This document shows positions 25,415 to 38,319 of a DNA stretch of 64,000 bases, in pieces. Positions within the stretch are counted from its first letter, which is position 1. Each line of letters opens with the position of its first letter. The translations under genes were made by a program, and so were the position numbers. Below the pieces are notes generated by a model, which was not told where the DNA came from, made no database searches, and saw nothing but the letters and a program-made list of their open reading frames with translations. Origin of the DNA: Pyrocephalus nanus (lineage: Eukaryota; Chordata; Aves; Passeriformes; Tyrannidae); the NCBI GenBank assembly GCA_038380795.1, contig CM076259.1:73404200-73468199 (forward strand). Reading direction: 5' to 3'.

Positions 25415-26287
25415 TTTTTACATAGCTGCATGGTAGTGCTCAAATTTTTCTGTCTACAGAAACAAATCAACAGACTGGAAATTAGTTTCCATGGATTGAA
25501 AATGGCTCATTTAGTCTGAAGAAAGTGATTCATAAAAGGCAGGGACATAAACAATCAAATGAGTTTAATCAAATGTTTAATCAATAATAATGCTGAATTT
25601 AAAGCTGACATCAGGTGATTCAAATGAACACTGTTACAGGAGGTACAAAGTTATGAATGATCTGCCACTTGAGACAAAAACTACAACTCATTCTAAGTGA
25701 GGTAAGGGATTTTAGTCATTGCTTCTCTTGATGCCTGGGTAACTTACACCCTTTACTCACTGCCTGCTTACTGAGATTAAACTTTAATTCTGACTAAATA
25801 TTTATCTCTCTAGGTGCTATTTTTCTGCAGTACTTACAGAAAAATACAGATTCACTGTTCCTAAAGGTGGCAAATAATCTATTTCATGAAAATAAAGTTC
25901 CACACAGAAGCATGTTCAGCTATTTAAATATCTTAGGTCTAAATTTCTACTTCTCACTCATACACTTGTAATGCCCCCATTCTGCTGTTCTCTTTATGTT
26001 CTGCTGTTAAAATAAGCTTCAAAACATTGACAGATTCTGGGAATTAAAGCTTTTAAATACCAATTAACTTCTGACCATGTAGGGTGACGCACTACACCGT
26101 CATGTTCTATAATCTTATAGATTCTAAAATGCTGAAATAAGCCTAGAGTAGAATATCAAGAGAATAGAATGGTAAAAGTAGGATTAGCCTTTTCAGACTA
26201 GTGTCATATATTTCATGTAATTGTAAGCTGGGCTCTTAAAAAGAAAATGCTTTGCAAACCATGCCTTTAAGGAATCAAAGACAACTT

Positions 26288-26308
26288 TAAAAAAAAAAAA
26301 AAAAAAAA
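26288..26308. repeat. Poly(A) homopolymer
   Basis: About 20 consecutive A residues. No AATAAA lies in the 30 bases upstream, so a retrocopy tail is not supported. Confidence 0.9.
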
Positions 26309-28576
26309 GACATAGGAAATTCTTATTCAAAAACATTTTATGGTCTTAGCATCTATTAATCTTTGAGATATCTCTTCTTTTTACCAGAGCCCTGTACCTG
26401 TACTCTTATGAATGCCTGCAACTGAGAGTGGAGGAAAAAAAAACAAAACAAAAACCTTTTTTTTCACCAAATAAAAAGCACAAGAGCCTACTCATGAAGG
26501 AGCTGAGAACTGAGACACAGTGACTGCCAAGAGAGACAGTTGACTGCCAAGCAGGAATGCTCTCAGAATAGACAGAGATTTGTACCCAGTTTGTTATTGG
26601 AAACTGATGGCAGGGAATGCCAGCACATCAAAAATACTAAAAATATATCATGCAAAAGAGAGCTGGCTAGTCCATACAACAGTTGGTCTAAAAAGGGTCA
26701 CGCCAAAGTCCCAGATATGATATGATGTTTGAGACTACCACTCAGCTCAGCTGACACAAAAGGACACAGTTCAATTCATGTGACTTGTAAATTAACAGAG
26801 ATATTGATCCAAGAGGGAATACCAAGATGGTCTTGGGCTGCAGGGTGAACCTGATGCTCTTCTCTCAGGTAGGAGATGAGAGTAACTTTACCTGCAGGAG
26901 GTATGCTCTGGTCAAGTTGCTAAATCACAAAAGGAAGAAGACAAGGGAGAAGAGCACATCTCATGAGCAAAGGTGTATGGGAAAATGAAAGAAACTTTGC
27001 AGAGATCTGGCAGAATCCAGAGCCTAAGCCTGATGGCAAATAGAAGGAGGAACGTTCAAAAGCTGTGATTGAAAAAGAGTTGAACAAAGATTCCAGGACC
27101 ATGGCAGCTGGAAGTTTAGAACTCTTAGGGTTAAATGAAAAGGGCAATGTCCTCAATCACACTCTTAAACAGAAACATATACATCCTTTATGTCAACTCC
27201 TGACTGCAGAGCTGTGATGTTCGTGACTTTGGCACCTATAACTATGAAACCACCTCAAGGAATAAGAGCTGCTAAAGAGATACAAGATTCACTTGATAAA
27301 GTGGGGCATCACAGTTTCCTCTCACTAACACAATGAGGAAAACTTTAAGCAAGATTCATCAGAGAAAGGAGATCAAAGCCTGAAGATAAGTAGGAAAATG
27401 TGGGTGGGAAAGGACAATGCAGGAGATGCTCACATTTCCCTTGAAACAGTGAAGTGAGCCTACAGCCAGCTCAAGTGCCCTTGCTTTAATGTGTACAGCA
27501 TGGGAAAGAAGAAACTGAATGTCCATAAGAAACTATGGAGAATTGTAAATATGTAGCATGGAAGCATGAACAACTGGAATACTGTGATGTATGGACAGCA
27601 AATCTTTAACATAGATAGGCAGAGAAGGTGACAATGTGTGTATAGAATAGCTGAATGCAGGTCCTGGAATAAGGAATAGGTCTCTTATTATAATGATAGT
27701 AAGTGGCAGCTGGAACTGCAGTGACCATGTGATAATAGAGCTTGAAGATCTTTAGGGAAGGAAAGAAGGCATGTAGCAAGGAATTTGGACTTCAGGAGAG
27801 AAGACTTATTCAGGGAGCTAGTATGCAAAGTTTTGTTTCCCCAAATAATCTGATGGTATACAATGAATTTTCATTTGCATTTTATTATAGATTGAGAAGA
27901 AAGAATATGTTGTCAAGAAACGGGAATGGTGTGAATTACTGAAATGTAACAAAAAGAGACTTTTTTTTTTATATATGCCATGGGGTTTTTTAAGGATGAT
28001 CCTAAAATTTAAAAAAAAAAAAAAAGTGACAAAATTTTAAGTTCTTTAAAGAAATAGAATTATGAAACTTAGGGAGGGATAACATCTATAGACACAAAGA
28101 AGAAACTGGAGATGATATCAAGACTAAAAGGTCAGAAAGGATGATAGGAAAAGTGACAATACAAAGACTTTAATAAAGAGGATTGATAACTTCATGTTCG
28201 GTACCTGAAACTAATGAAACTATGTCCAAAACACATTAAGGATGGTTTTAAGAAGAAAAATATCGCAATCCTTCAGCTATCAAGTTTTAGTAATGAGGTG
28301 ATTTGGCAATACCGCTGTACTCTGAAAGCATATTAAAAGTAGTTCTATTCTCTTTAGAGATGTGTGCTGTTTTAAAACAGTTCTGGTTGTCCAGACATCC
28401 ACCTTCAAGATCCATCCCCATTCTCAGCCTTTACATTCATGAAGTTGTGAAAATTACACTAAGTAATTTAGATAATACCAAGTATTTTCTTTTCTTTAGT
28501 ATTCTCAAATATTTTTAGTCATTTTTGGGGGGATATGGATATAGAAACTCAGCATTTCTGACAGCCTTTTCAAAGC

Positions 28577-28611
28577 TTTTCATGTTACTGAAGGTTAAAG
28601 CAACATGAAAA
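28577..28611. repeat. Inverted repeat, 10-bp arms
   Basis: TTTTCATGTT pairs with AACATGAAAA across a 15-nt loop. The stem can be extended by one pair with a one-base bulge. Confidence 0.65.
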
Positions 28612-30929
28612 AGTCAGTTTGATGTATCTAAACCAAAAATACACTCCAAATTCATTTCAGGACCATTTTAAAGCTGTTATTTCAGTTACTTCTTGTGATT
28701 GCTGAGTAGACTTTTTTTTTACTATTTGGTTATCTCAATGATCATGCTGTCTAAATATCTGAAACAAGATGTTTTGACTTATACTTGCAATTTTACGTTT
28801 TATGAAATTCCAGTTCACTATTCTTCATTTACAAGTGTGAATTCAAAACATTAAGGGAGATTGGTAAAACGTCTAATTGTGTAAGACAAATCAAGAGTTC
28901 TAGACTTCGCCTCAGCATCAAAGGTATGTAGGCAACTTTCTGCCTTTTTATATATCATTGCTAATCTTTAAAAGAAATCATTAACTATTTTGTTATCTAA
29001 AGCACTTTAGGTTCCAACACTCCATAAGCATACATAGTTAATTAATCTTCCTCTATGAATTAGTTGGAGAATAAGTTCAAGCATGGATAAGACAACGTAG
29101 GCAAAACTAGCCTGTGAAAGATGTTTAATATGTAGAAAACTGAGTTTTAATTACATTTCAAACCTTTAGCCTAAAGTCTTAGGATGAGTGCTCAGGTTGC
29201 CTTCTAGTTCAGCTGGCTTTAAATCTATGTTTCACAGGACATTCAGCATGATTCACAGTACCTTGGATTCCCTACACGGTCAACTGAAAGTTTCAAGTGC
29301 CTCTGGAGAACAATTTAGAACTGTGAAAAGAAACACCTACCTATTTATGCATTGAGTTGTTAACTATAAAAGCATACATGCCCCTGTAGGCAATTTGGTG
29401 CTCTTTAACAATAGATCAGAAGCTGCACAGAGTCAACCACTAGCAACATAAGCTATACGGATGTATTAAGGATCATTCATCCCAGAGTTAAGTGATCTTA
29501 ACATTTCTTCACCTGGCATTCAGGGTACAACACATTTTTCCTATTACTGAGTTCCTTACAAAGTAGAATGAAGAAGTTAAATTGCAAGACTTCTCTACTG
29601 TAGTAGTTCAACACAATTCTTAATCACTTATTAGTCAGGTTTGACAGAAGAATGTCTTCTGGGGAAGCTATCTCTTTATCCTACTAATGACACTATTTCT
29701 TTAGGACACTAGTATTTGTCCTCTTGAGATCTAGTCTGAAAGTAGGGCCTCCTAGAGCTGATTATTAAGCATTATGTCCAGTCAGATTCTGAAGATCTCT
29801 GTATCTGAATACTCTGAGCAAGCTGTTCGATGGCTTGACCTGGGATTTTTGTGGTCAATAGATTTTCATATAATGAAGAAAACACTGAATATGTAGCTTT
29901 TCTATATCTTCTCACCAAATCCCCTGCCCACTCAGCATTCAGACCATAAATACTCTCTGAAGTAAAATATACAAACCACAATTATCTCTCTGCACCAGTA
30001 ATTTGGTTTTTGTGTGGGCCACAAATGTATAATTTTATCTCACAGTATTGACATACATTCTTTGCTTTAATAGGAAGAATAGAAAAATAAATAACTTCCA
30101 TTATGTTCTATAATTTGGATAAGATTCCCTTTACCAAGATAATTCATGAATTTAAATGTCCATGCACGGAAGAGGAGCTGTAATAGTTCTGCTTCATATG
30201 GGAATACTTGAACACTTCAGCAACTGAATATAAGTGTCTGACAGTTTCATACACTGAATTTAATACTATCATTTATTTAAGACATGGTTTAAGCTTATCT
30301 AATGGATTAGTTTTTTCCAGGAATTAAAGCAGAATTTTGCCTCCTCTGGTCTATCTTTGAATCAAAGCTTCTCTTAGTCATCCACTGACTTGAAAAGGAA
30401 TGTTTATGAGCATGTATAGAAAAATGTGATTAGGTGCCTAGAGAATGTAGCCTAACTAGACTGAAAAATATTATATGCACCAAAGATCAGAAAGCTACAG
30501 ATAATAGAAAACCTAAAAAAACCACATTTTGCCTAAATGGGAGTAAGATAAAAAGTGGTCTGAATTCTTCCCATAATTTTTCTGTTTCAAGTTATATTAA
30601 GGTATTTATCCATAATGGAAGAGATGTATCCTCTCCTAGGACACCTGGTGGAAAGCAAACTCTGGATGACAAGTAGGGTGTGGTATTTGATAATCTCTTT
30701 TAATACAAATTGAGTTCCTATACTGAGCTAAGAAGAGAAGGACTTTGAAATCACCCCATTGAAATAATGAAGTCTGTCATTAATTGCCTTTTCTTCTTCT
30801 CTTGTCTTTCCATATCTCCTCTTTCCTCTTCTGTTTTCTCTCTTCCCTTCTCCATTTTACACAGATATAACTTTTACAGCACATCACAAGTCACAAACAG
30901 GCTTTACATAATCAGTGGGAGGCATAGTT

Positions 30930-30955
30930 ACAAGTTATTACAAGTTATTACAAGC
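30930..30955. repeat. Short tandem repeat of a TTACAAG unit
   Basis: Three consecutive, nearly identical 10-bp units of the form GTTATTACAA. Confidence 0.8.
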
Positions 30956-32617
30956 TTTAAAGAGCAACTTAGTGAAGAGTTGTCGTGCGAGGTACTATGA
31001 AAAGACTAATCCTGTTACACAGAAATCAGCACTGCAGAAGCAACACGACACTGGATTCCCTATTGGTGACACCTCTAATTGTATTGTATCTCACATGTTT
31101 ATTTATTTGTTATCTTAGTGTATTCTGTACTTAGTGACAATCAAATCACACATTAGTGCCTAATAACATAATTTTCCATTATTTGAAATTTTAGGTGTCG
31201 TAGTGAGCTAGGTTGGCTGCCTCTATGATCTGCTTGCCCACATCTTTGAGAGTCAACTTTTGAGCTGACCAGAAGTATTTCTTCAAGCACCTGAAAGTGA
31301 ACCCCGCTCAGTGTGTAATAAATGCTGTTTAAATACATGAGAAAGGAAAATAATCTGTATTATTTTGGTAAAAAGTGTGCGTTATTTATGTAAAAATTTA
31401 ACATATGAATTTCAATAGAAATTATTTCTAAATGTGCATGATGCAAAATGCCCTATATGCATTTCTAATGTAGTCAGTGTTTTTGAAATTGATCCTAGAT
31501 TTTGTTGCCAGCTGTGAAAGTGGTATGATGTTTAGTGCATTATCTGATAGCAGTGAGAGACTAGTGTTGAAAATGTGTAGATTCAAAATCAGGCTAAATA
31601 AATAATGTTGCTCACAGAGAACAGATTATCTGATGAATTTAATGTATCAAGAAATAAATAAAAAAAATAAAACAAAACACACAAAATATAGAACAATACT
31701 GACATCACCTTGAAAGAAAGATGATAGAAAAGTCCCTTTTTCAGTCTTATCAAGTAAGTTACTAATTGTGGTTCCTAGCAGAGCAGGATGGGCAACTAAT
31801 GTTTTAATGATTTAAGCCACTGCAGAGGTGAACAGCAGGAAGTAAATGGATCAAAGTCTACAGGAACATGTAGTATATGTTCTTTCTTTTCTAGAATACA
31901 AGGGACCCTTCTCTAAGTAATTACTGTATCACAGTGACTTTCTCAACCTGTTTGGTTACAGAGAGAGAGACCTGGAAGCAGGTGTTAAGCTTTGCACTCT
32001 TACAGAATACTGAGGAATAGAAAATATACCTAAAATTCTAGCAAAGATGGATAAAATAATACTCTTGAATTAATGAAATTTAGCATTTACCTAAATGTAA
32101 GCGTGTCTTCTGCTCACAGGGGCAGTTCAGTTACATAAAAATAGCTATCTAGGGCCACCTGCAATAACCTAATGTCTTAAAATATTCCAGGAACATGGAA
32201 AAGGGTCTCGCAGGGATTTAAGGCTATTATCCTTCTGGTTTGCAACAAGGATAAGTGTCAAGACCTATAATAGGTCAATTTTCACCAGTCATCTGTTCTT
32301 GGTCAGCTAAAATGAACCACAGTGATAAGAACTAACTGTAGATGTCTTCCATGCATTTACATCTGAGTTTCTCATGTAGCGTTCCTTATAGATAATGAAC
32401 AGAAGTAATGATTTTTCAGTACAAAATATCTGACTTATTTCCCCTGTCTAGAAATATCTCTGAGTTGATATGTTCAGTTTTAAAGGTGGGATCTAGACTA
32501 TAGAAATCAAATTTAGGCACCTATATATAAGGATTTACCTGTGAACTAAACTCCCATTATATTCCAGGAATTATCTAATGGGGCTTTTTAGCACTAAGTT
32601 TCCTGTTAAGCCTCATA

Positions 32618-32641
32618 TAGACATCTAATTTTAGATGTCTA
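32618..32641. repeat. Inverted repeat, 11-bp arms, 2-nt spacer
   Basis: TAGACATCTAA and TTAGATGTCTA are perfect reverse complements separated by TT. The left-arm word with its flank, ATATAGACATCTAATTT, recurs near 52637. Confidence 0.8.
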
Positions 32642-35026
32642 CACGTTTACTAAGTGATTAAACTTTCATCATAGATAAAGAGAACACAACCAGTACACTC
32701 AGTGAATCTTGTCTTGATTGTTTATAAAGTTGTGCAGTGTTGAGGAACACATCTGGTGCAAGCTGCAGATTGAGCAGTGAGAGCCCAAGACAAGAGGCCT
32801 TTCACATTTCTCTTACAGTGTTTCTTTCTCTGTTGAGTACTGATATAGTAAACCACATTTTCACAAAGTCTAGTGAAGGCAGATGAGAAGTCCTATTTTA
32901 TTCTGCTTGTTTTGCAGTTGCTTGTGTTGAATATGCTAAATAGATTGAAACTTTACCGTTTGGTCATAGCTCAAGAAACCTTTTATGAAAGCAGTTATGG
33001 AAAAGTTTTGCAAGTGTTAAGGAAACTCATAAATCCTTTAAAAAGACAGGCAATGCTGTCATTTCTGTTCTAGGAGCACCATTGTTTTGATCTCTAAGGT
33101 CTAAGTAAAATGTCTTTAGATAAGCCTCTAGAGAGCTACTTGTTAACAGGTTTTGTAACAGTTGGGAGGCATAAAATTGGTTTTATGATTAAAAGAATGT
33201 CTTAAGCCATAGCTCCAAAGCATTTCTAACTGCATCTAACATATCGATTTGATAGCACTTATGAATCTGGTTCAGATGTCATTGATTCTCAGTAACAGAC
33301 TAAGGAAGCTATATTAATTAGAAATCAATAGCAGTATTAGCTGTTTAAAATTAGACATTCTTTCTCTCAAGAAGATAAAAAGTGGAGAGTAAATTACACC
33401 TGAATAATATAGTATATACTATCAGAAAGATAAATAGGTGGGTTTTTTTCCAAATAACAAAGATTAATATTATCACTACTCTGTGACAGTATATGGCAGA
33501 AGACCCAACGAAGGCTATGTGCATCATCTTTGCATGCAAATTTTGAAAAAAGATATACCTAAGCAACCTTCCAAGGTGGTGTTCTCAGTAACATTTATGC
33601 ATTTGGGCTGGTAACTGGGAAATGAAAAATTAGTAAGCAGTCATGTGAAGTAGATCCAGAGCCATTATCTACTTGAGATGTCTTTCTTTGACTGCAGCTC
33701 TGGGAATCCTGCATCCTTCATGTAATAGTACCAAAGCTTTAAAAATGGGAATAGAAACATTTTGCAATCTACTTTTTATGTTCTTACTCTGCTTTCCAGT
33801 TAATAATTCAAAATTAGAATTAGCTTTTAAAAAACTTGCTTGTGTGAAGAATGTGTTAAAAGTCAAGGGAAACTTGTCTTTATTCATGCTCATGAATTTT
33901 AAGGAAAATAATTTTTATTACAGGGCTCTTGGTTTCGAAATAATGAAGAGTTACTACTACAGGTTTGCTTTGCTTCCATCACTAAGCAAATTACTTATAT
34001 TTTGCAGCATCTGAAATAAATTTATCATTAATACTTGGCTTATTTGCTAAGGACTGGATATACAAATCTAGGCAGAGATCTTGCTTTTAACATGTGATAC
34101 ACAATCTAAGTATGTCCTCAGAAATACAAAAACTGAAGGAAGACTGCGACAACTGTTCTCCAGCTGTTTTATCAATCCATATTATGGTCTGCAAGAAGAG
34201 AAAGTGTTATGCTAAAAAAATCATGTATTTTTAACTGAGCTTTTCCTACTACGCTTTATTCACTAACAGTTATTTGCACTTTATTCATCTGTTCTTTTCT
34301 CCTAAAATTAGCTGAAGAGAAATTAATTAAAAATGTTTAATGAAGATTACAGCTCAAACTAGTATGCCTCCTTTATTTTGAACCTTGGCCAAGACAGGAC
34401 TTAAAAGAAAAACAAAACAATTACTCCAGTTGAAAATTTTTATGATAGCTATATTTGTATGTTATAACTGAGGGCCAGCTTAAAGTAAAAGGAATCAAAA
34501 ATCAATCTCCTGCTAATTCATGGTTTCCTTTCCTCCAGCTTTATTTTCACAGTTCTGATTTCCTCTCTGTTATGTAATCATACTCTTTCAACAAGAATAA
34601 TAAGTATACAGCCTTTTATCATCATGTTACCTTCTTCTACTTCTCCTTGATTACTTCACTGGATTACTCTTTTCCATCATCTTTCTTTATAATCATGTCT
34701 TTTGTGGATTTTTAGTAGTTATTGCAAGAAACATTTTCAAGAAATACCTCTATTTAAGAGTTTTTATGTAAAAAATATGTTCATTTTCTCTTGATCTTCA
34801 CCATGGATATATAAAGAAAATCCATGGAAGGGAGAGTTTAATCACTGTTTTGTAGACATATGCTCCAAATTCAGTATGGGACAGTTTGTCTGTCAGGAAG
34901 GAGACAGTGATACCAGTTATCACTGGCATATCACCGAGTTATATGCTGTAAATCTGTAGCTGCCATGGGTTACAGTGTAACTGAAATATCTTTAGTCTAA
35001 GGTATGTTTAAGTATGTTTAAATCTG

Positions 35027-35044
35027 TTGTTTAAATTTAAACAA
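35027..35044. repeat. Perfect 18-bp palindrome in a direct-repeat cluster
   Basis: TTGTTTAAATTTAAACAA is its own reverse complement. The flanks carry three TATGTTTA words and a repeated TATGTTTAAATCTG phrase within about 60 bp. Confidence 0.8.
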
Positions 35045-38000
35045 AATATGTTTAAATCTGCTGTGCACAGGAGAATGAGCAAATATTTGAGAATGTCAAA
35101 CTATAATGAAATTACAGATTAAAATATATGGTGTAACTTTCTGGAGGAGTTCTCTGAAGTAGATTAGAACCAAGATCCTCAAAGTTCTGAATTAATATGA
35201 TTATACAGATGCTAGTACATGGTTAGAAACAAAGAAAAAAAAAACATTCATTTTATCTTTACATTACAGTACATAACTTTTCTACGTGGTTCACAGAAAG
35301 CTATAGTCAAATCTATAGAAAGCAAGAAAACTGAAAAAAAAAAAAAAGGGGAGAGGGAAACCCTCTAAGACAGTTAATGAAAACATGTATGTATAGTTAT
35401 AAAAAACTTATTTAAAATAACTTGAGAAGCAGAATTAAGTTAATATAAAACTTTATTTCAGTTAGGATTAAAAAACAAAGTGATCTGAACAAAGCAAAAA
35501 TTATTGTAGAATATTCTAAATATTTTAATTACTATTAACATATCAAGGAGCAATAATGTACAGAAATCAGTAGGGAAATTCTTAACTATCAATTTATTGC
35601 TACCAAGTAATGATCCTGGTGTTCACCTGACAAATCTGCAGGTTTGATAGAAGTTGTTTGGGGGTTTTTGTGGGAGGAAATGTAAACTTAAAAGAAGCAA
35701 AAACAGCAAGTTAATAGTAGGAAGGCTTGATTGCAAATTGTATTAATTCACAACTTAACATAATAATTCTAAAAATTTAATATACAACAGAAAATATGGT
35801 ATTAAATCTAAATTAAACCATCACCTCTCAAAAAAAAAAATTCCTTTTGTGACACAGTAGAAAGGTATATCATACTCAAGCATGTATTGTAAGCCCCCTT
35901 ATTTGATATATTAGCATTCAGTGATGGAGTTTCATCAACTTTATCTATATCCATCTAGGCATACCTTAAAACTTTCTGGTCCTCAGTTCCCAAGCTCTGA
36001 ATTGAAATTAAATTGAAATTATTAATGCTGATTGAGTCCTAACTGAGAATAGATTGACATTTTTAGGCAAAATTTCTCTGACACAATACAGACAGCCCTC
36101 CAAAGCACAATACAACCTATGTTTGAGTGGAAAATAAGGAGATGTCTGCCAGTCCATGCAGCTTCTTCACACCATCGTTTCAACCAGCAACAAAGCATGA
36201 AAGTTCTTGCTAAGATTTCCATGAATTTCTCAGCCTGAGAAACATTGTACTTTCTGCATATTTCTAATTAAAAAATACATCACGATTAAATAACCACAAA
36301 ACCCATATTTCCCATTTTTTAACTTATCAGCTACTAAGATATCACAGTATATTTTACTACCAATTCACAATAATAACCATAATTCTTTTAAGCTTTTGCA
36401 TTCACTTTAAGTTTTACTGCATGATATGTGGAATTAGAAGATGATAAACAATGTCATTCTGTAGAAGTCACTGCATCACATGCTTGCCATATATAAATCA
36501 GTTTACTCATTTATTTCAGCTTCTTCTGAGGGTCTACCTCACTTCCAGGGCTGAAATTCTTTCCCTGGAATAATTTTCCAAAGTAATGTTTACATTTTGT
36601 AAAATATGTATATGAAATAAACAAGAAATAGCTCTTTTTTGCTCCATTTCAAATATACACAAATAAAAAATTAGTATCACCATTTCATAGTTAAAGAATC
36701 TTCCATACTACAGTATTTTTCTCCATGGTTTCTTGACTTTGCAGTGCAAGCAGAAAACTTAATTGTTTGTACAGTATGCTTACACAAAGCCAACAGTCAT
36801 AAGCTTTGCTCTTTTCCATTACAAGAAAATAGCTACACTGATTAAATGGTACATTTTGAAAGTGCAAGGTTAATCCAGTGGAAATCTACTTTAATGAAAA
36901 AAAAAAAAAGGCTCAGTCTTCACATAACAGCTGTAGATGTAACCCTTGAAGTACGAAATTTAGATAGAAATACAAAATGTAGAAATGTGCTTGAATATGA
37001 ACAAATCACTAGTGAATAAGTAACACTTATGATTTATATATAATTAAGTTCAGCTATTAAAATATTTCCACTTTTTTCACAGTTTTTACAAATGGAAACG
37101 ATGACTCTTGGAGTTTGCTACATATTTCCTATTTTAATTTTTTTTTCCTCTCATATATACTCAGCTTGATATAAGAGTAACTTAATATATGGAATAGTGT
37201 CTTGGTCTTTTAATAATCTCTTTTTGAAGATGGAACAGTTTACTCATGTGCTTGGTCATGTATTTATGAAACATTCTAGGCTGATGTAATTTATGAGCAG
37301 TTTCAGGGCTTAGAGTAACAGAAAATAACATAGATGAAGTAAATCACTAGTTTTGGACCTAATAATGGTAAATTATGGATAGAAGAGTGCCAAGTATTTT
37401 CATAGCTGTACTAACTTTTCTTTGTACAGGTAAGATCATACACTAAGACTCTCAGTGATGATTTAAAATTTTATTTGAGCTTCTGGAAGGAAAAAGATAG
37501 TAACAGAAACTGGTGAAGCATAAGAAGTGTCACCTCCTATTTTCAGCAGTTTTGCCAGGCCCATAGTAGACCTAGGATATAGAAACTTATAGAAACACAC
37601 TACAAGTAAAAAAATAATTAAAATAAATTACTCTTTTCATAGTACATTGTTTAATATAAAAATGAGTCAGAAATGATGACAGTGACTTAAATGGCAACAA
37701 ATTTCCTTCTCCTGTTGGTCTGGATGCAAAACTTCTACTGAAAGTCACATAAGGACAATACAGAAGCATGATTTGTGCTGTAGCATAGTGAGGGAAAGGG
37801 AAAAAAAAGCTATTAATACTGAACTAGAAATCCTAGTTCCAAAGTTTTCATCATTTTAATGCACCACTATAACATTATGACTCATGCTGTAGCCCTCATA
37901 TGGACAAAGATTTCTTAAGTTTTAATTACATTTTTATCTAGGAAAGGACTACAAGGAAAGGTAAAATTTTTTAACCTTTATTCACTATTATTTTAACTGT

Positions 38001-38178
38001 AAGTTATTCTGCATTTCTTTATCACCATATGGATAAAAAGAATGTGTATGTTGTCCTTAACATTATCTTCATTCTTGATTTATTCAGTCAAATCACAAAT
38101 AATTATTTTGATTCCACAACATAGCACTATGAAAAGTAATTCTAACACAAACAAGAATTTTGTTACTGCTCTATGACT

Positions 38179-38266
38179 CATTGCTACAGCAATAAATATT
38201 TCTTTATACAGAAATATGAATATACACAAATTTATACATTGCTACAGAAATAAATATTTATTTACT
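38179..38266. repeat. Local direct duplication, ~28 bp, 58-bp offset
   Basis: The phrase starting CATTGCTACAG at 38179 recurs at 38237 with two mismatches over 28 bases. This is consistent with a small local duplication. Confidence 0.7.
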
Positions 38267-38319
38267 TCTATTTCTACAGTGAACAATAACAGTGTCACCA
38301 ATACTTTGAGATAGTACAA

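Larger units (their letters stand above)
24476..38319. other. Long AT-rich desert, no gene or recognisable element
   Basis: Nearly 14 kb with no CR1, SINE or LTR recognised. It holds homopolymer A tracts (26288-26308, 28011-28025), a (TA)n run near 24825, small inverted repeats (25388-25414, 28577-28611, 32618-32641, 35027-35044) and a short duplication at 38179-38266. The interval 26480-27700 is somewhat less AT-rich and unassigned. Open frames are at most 113 codons and unremarkable. Confidence 0.7.

Noticed and set aside
33409..33422. 14-bp palindrome ATAGTATATACTAT
   Set aside because: Alternating A/T-rich palindromes of this length are common by chance.
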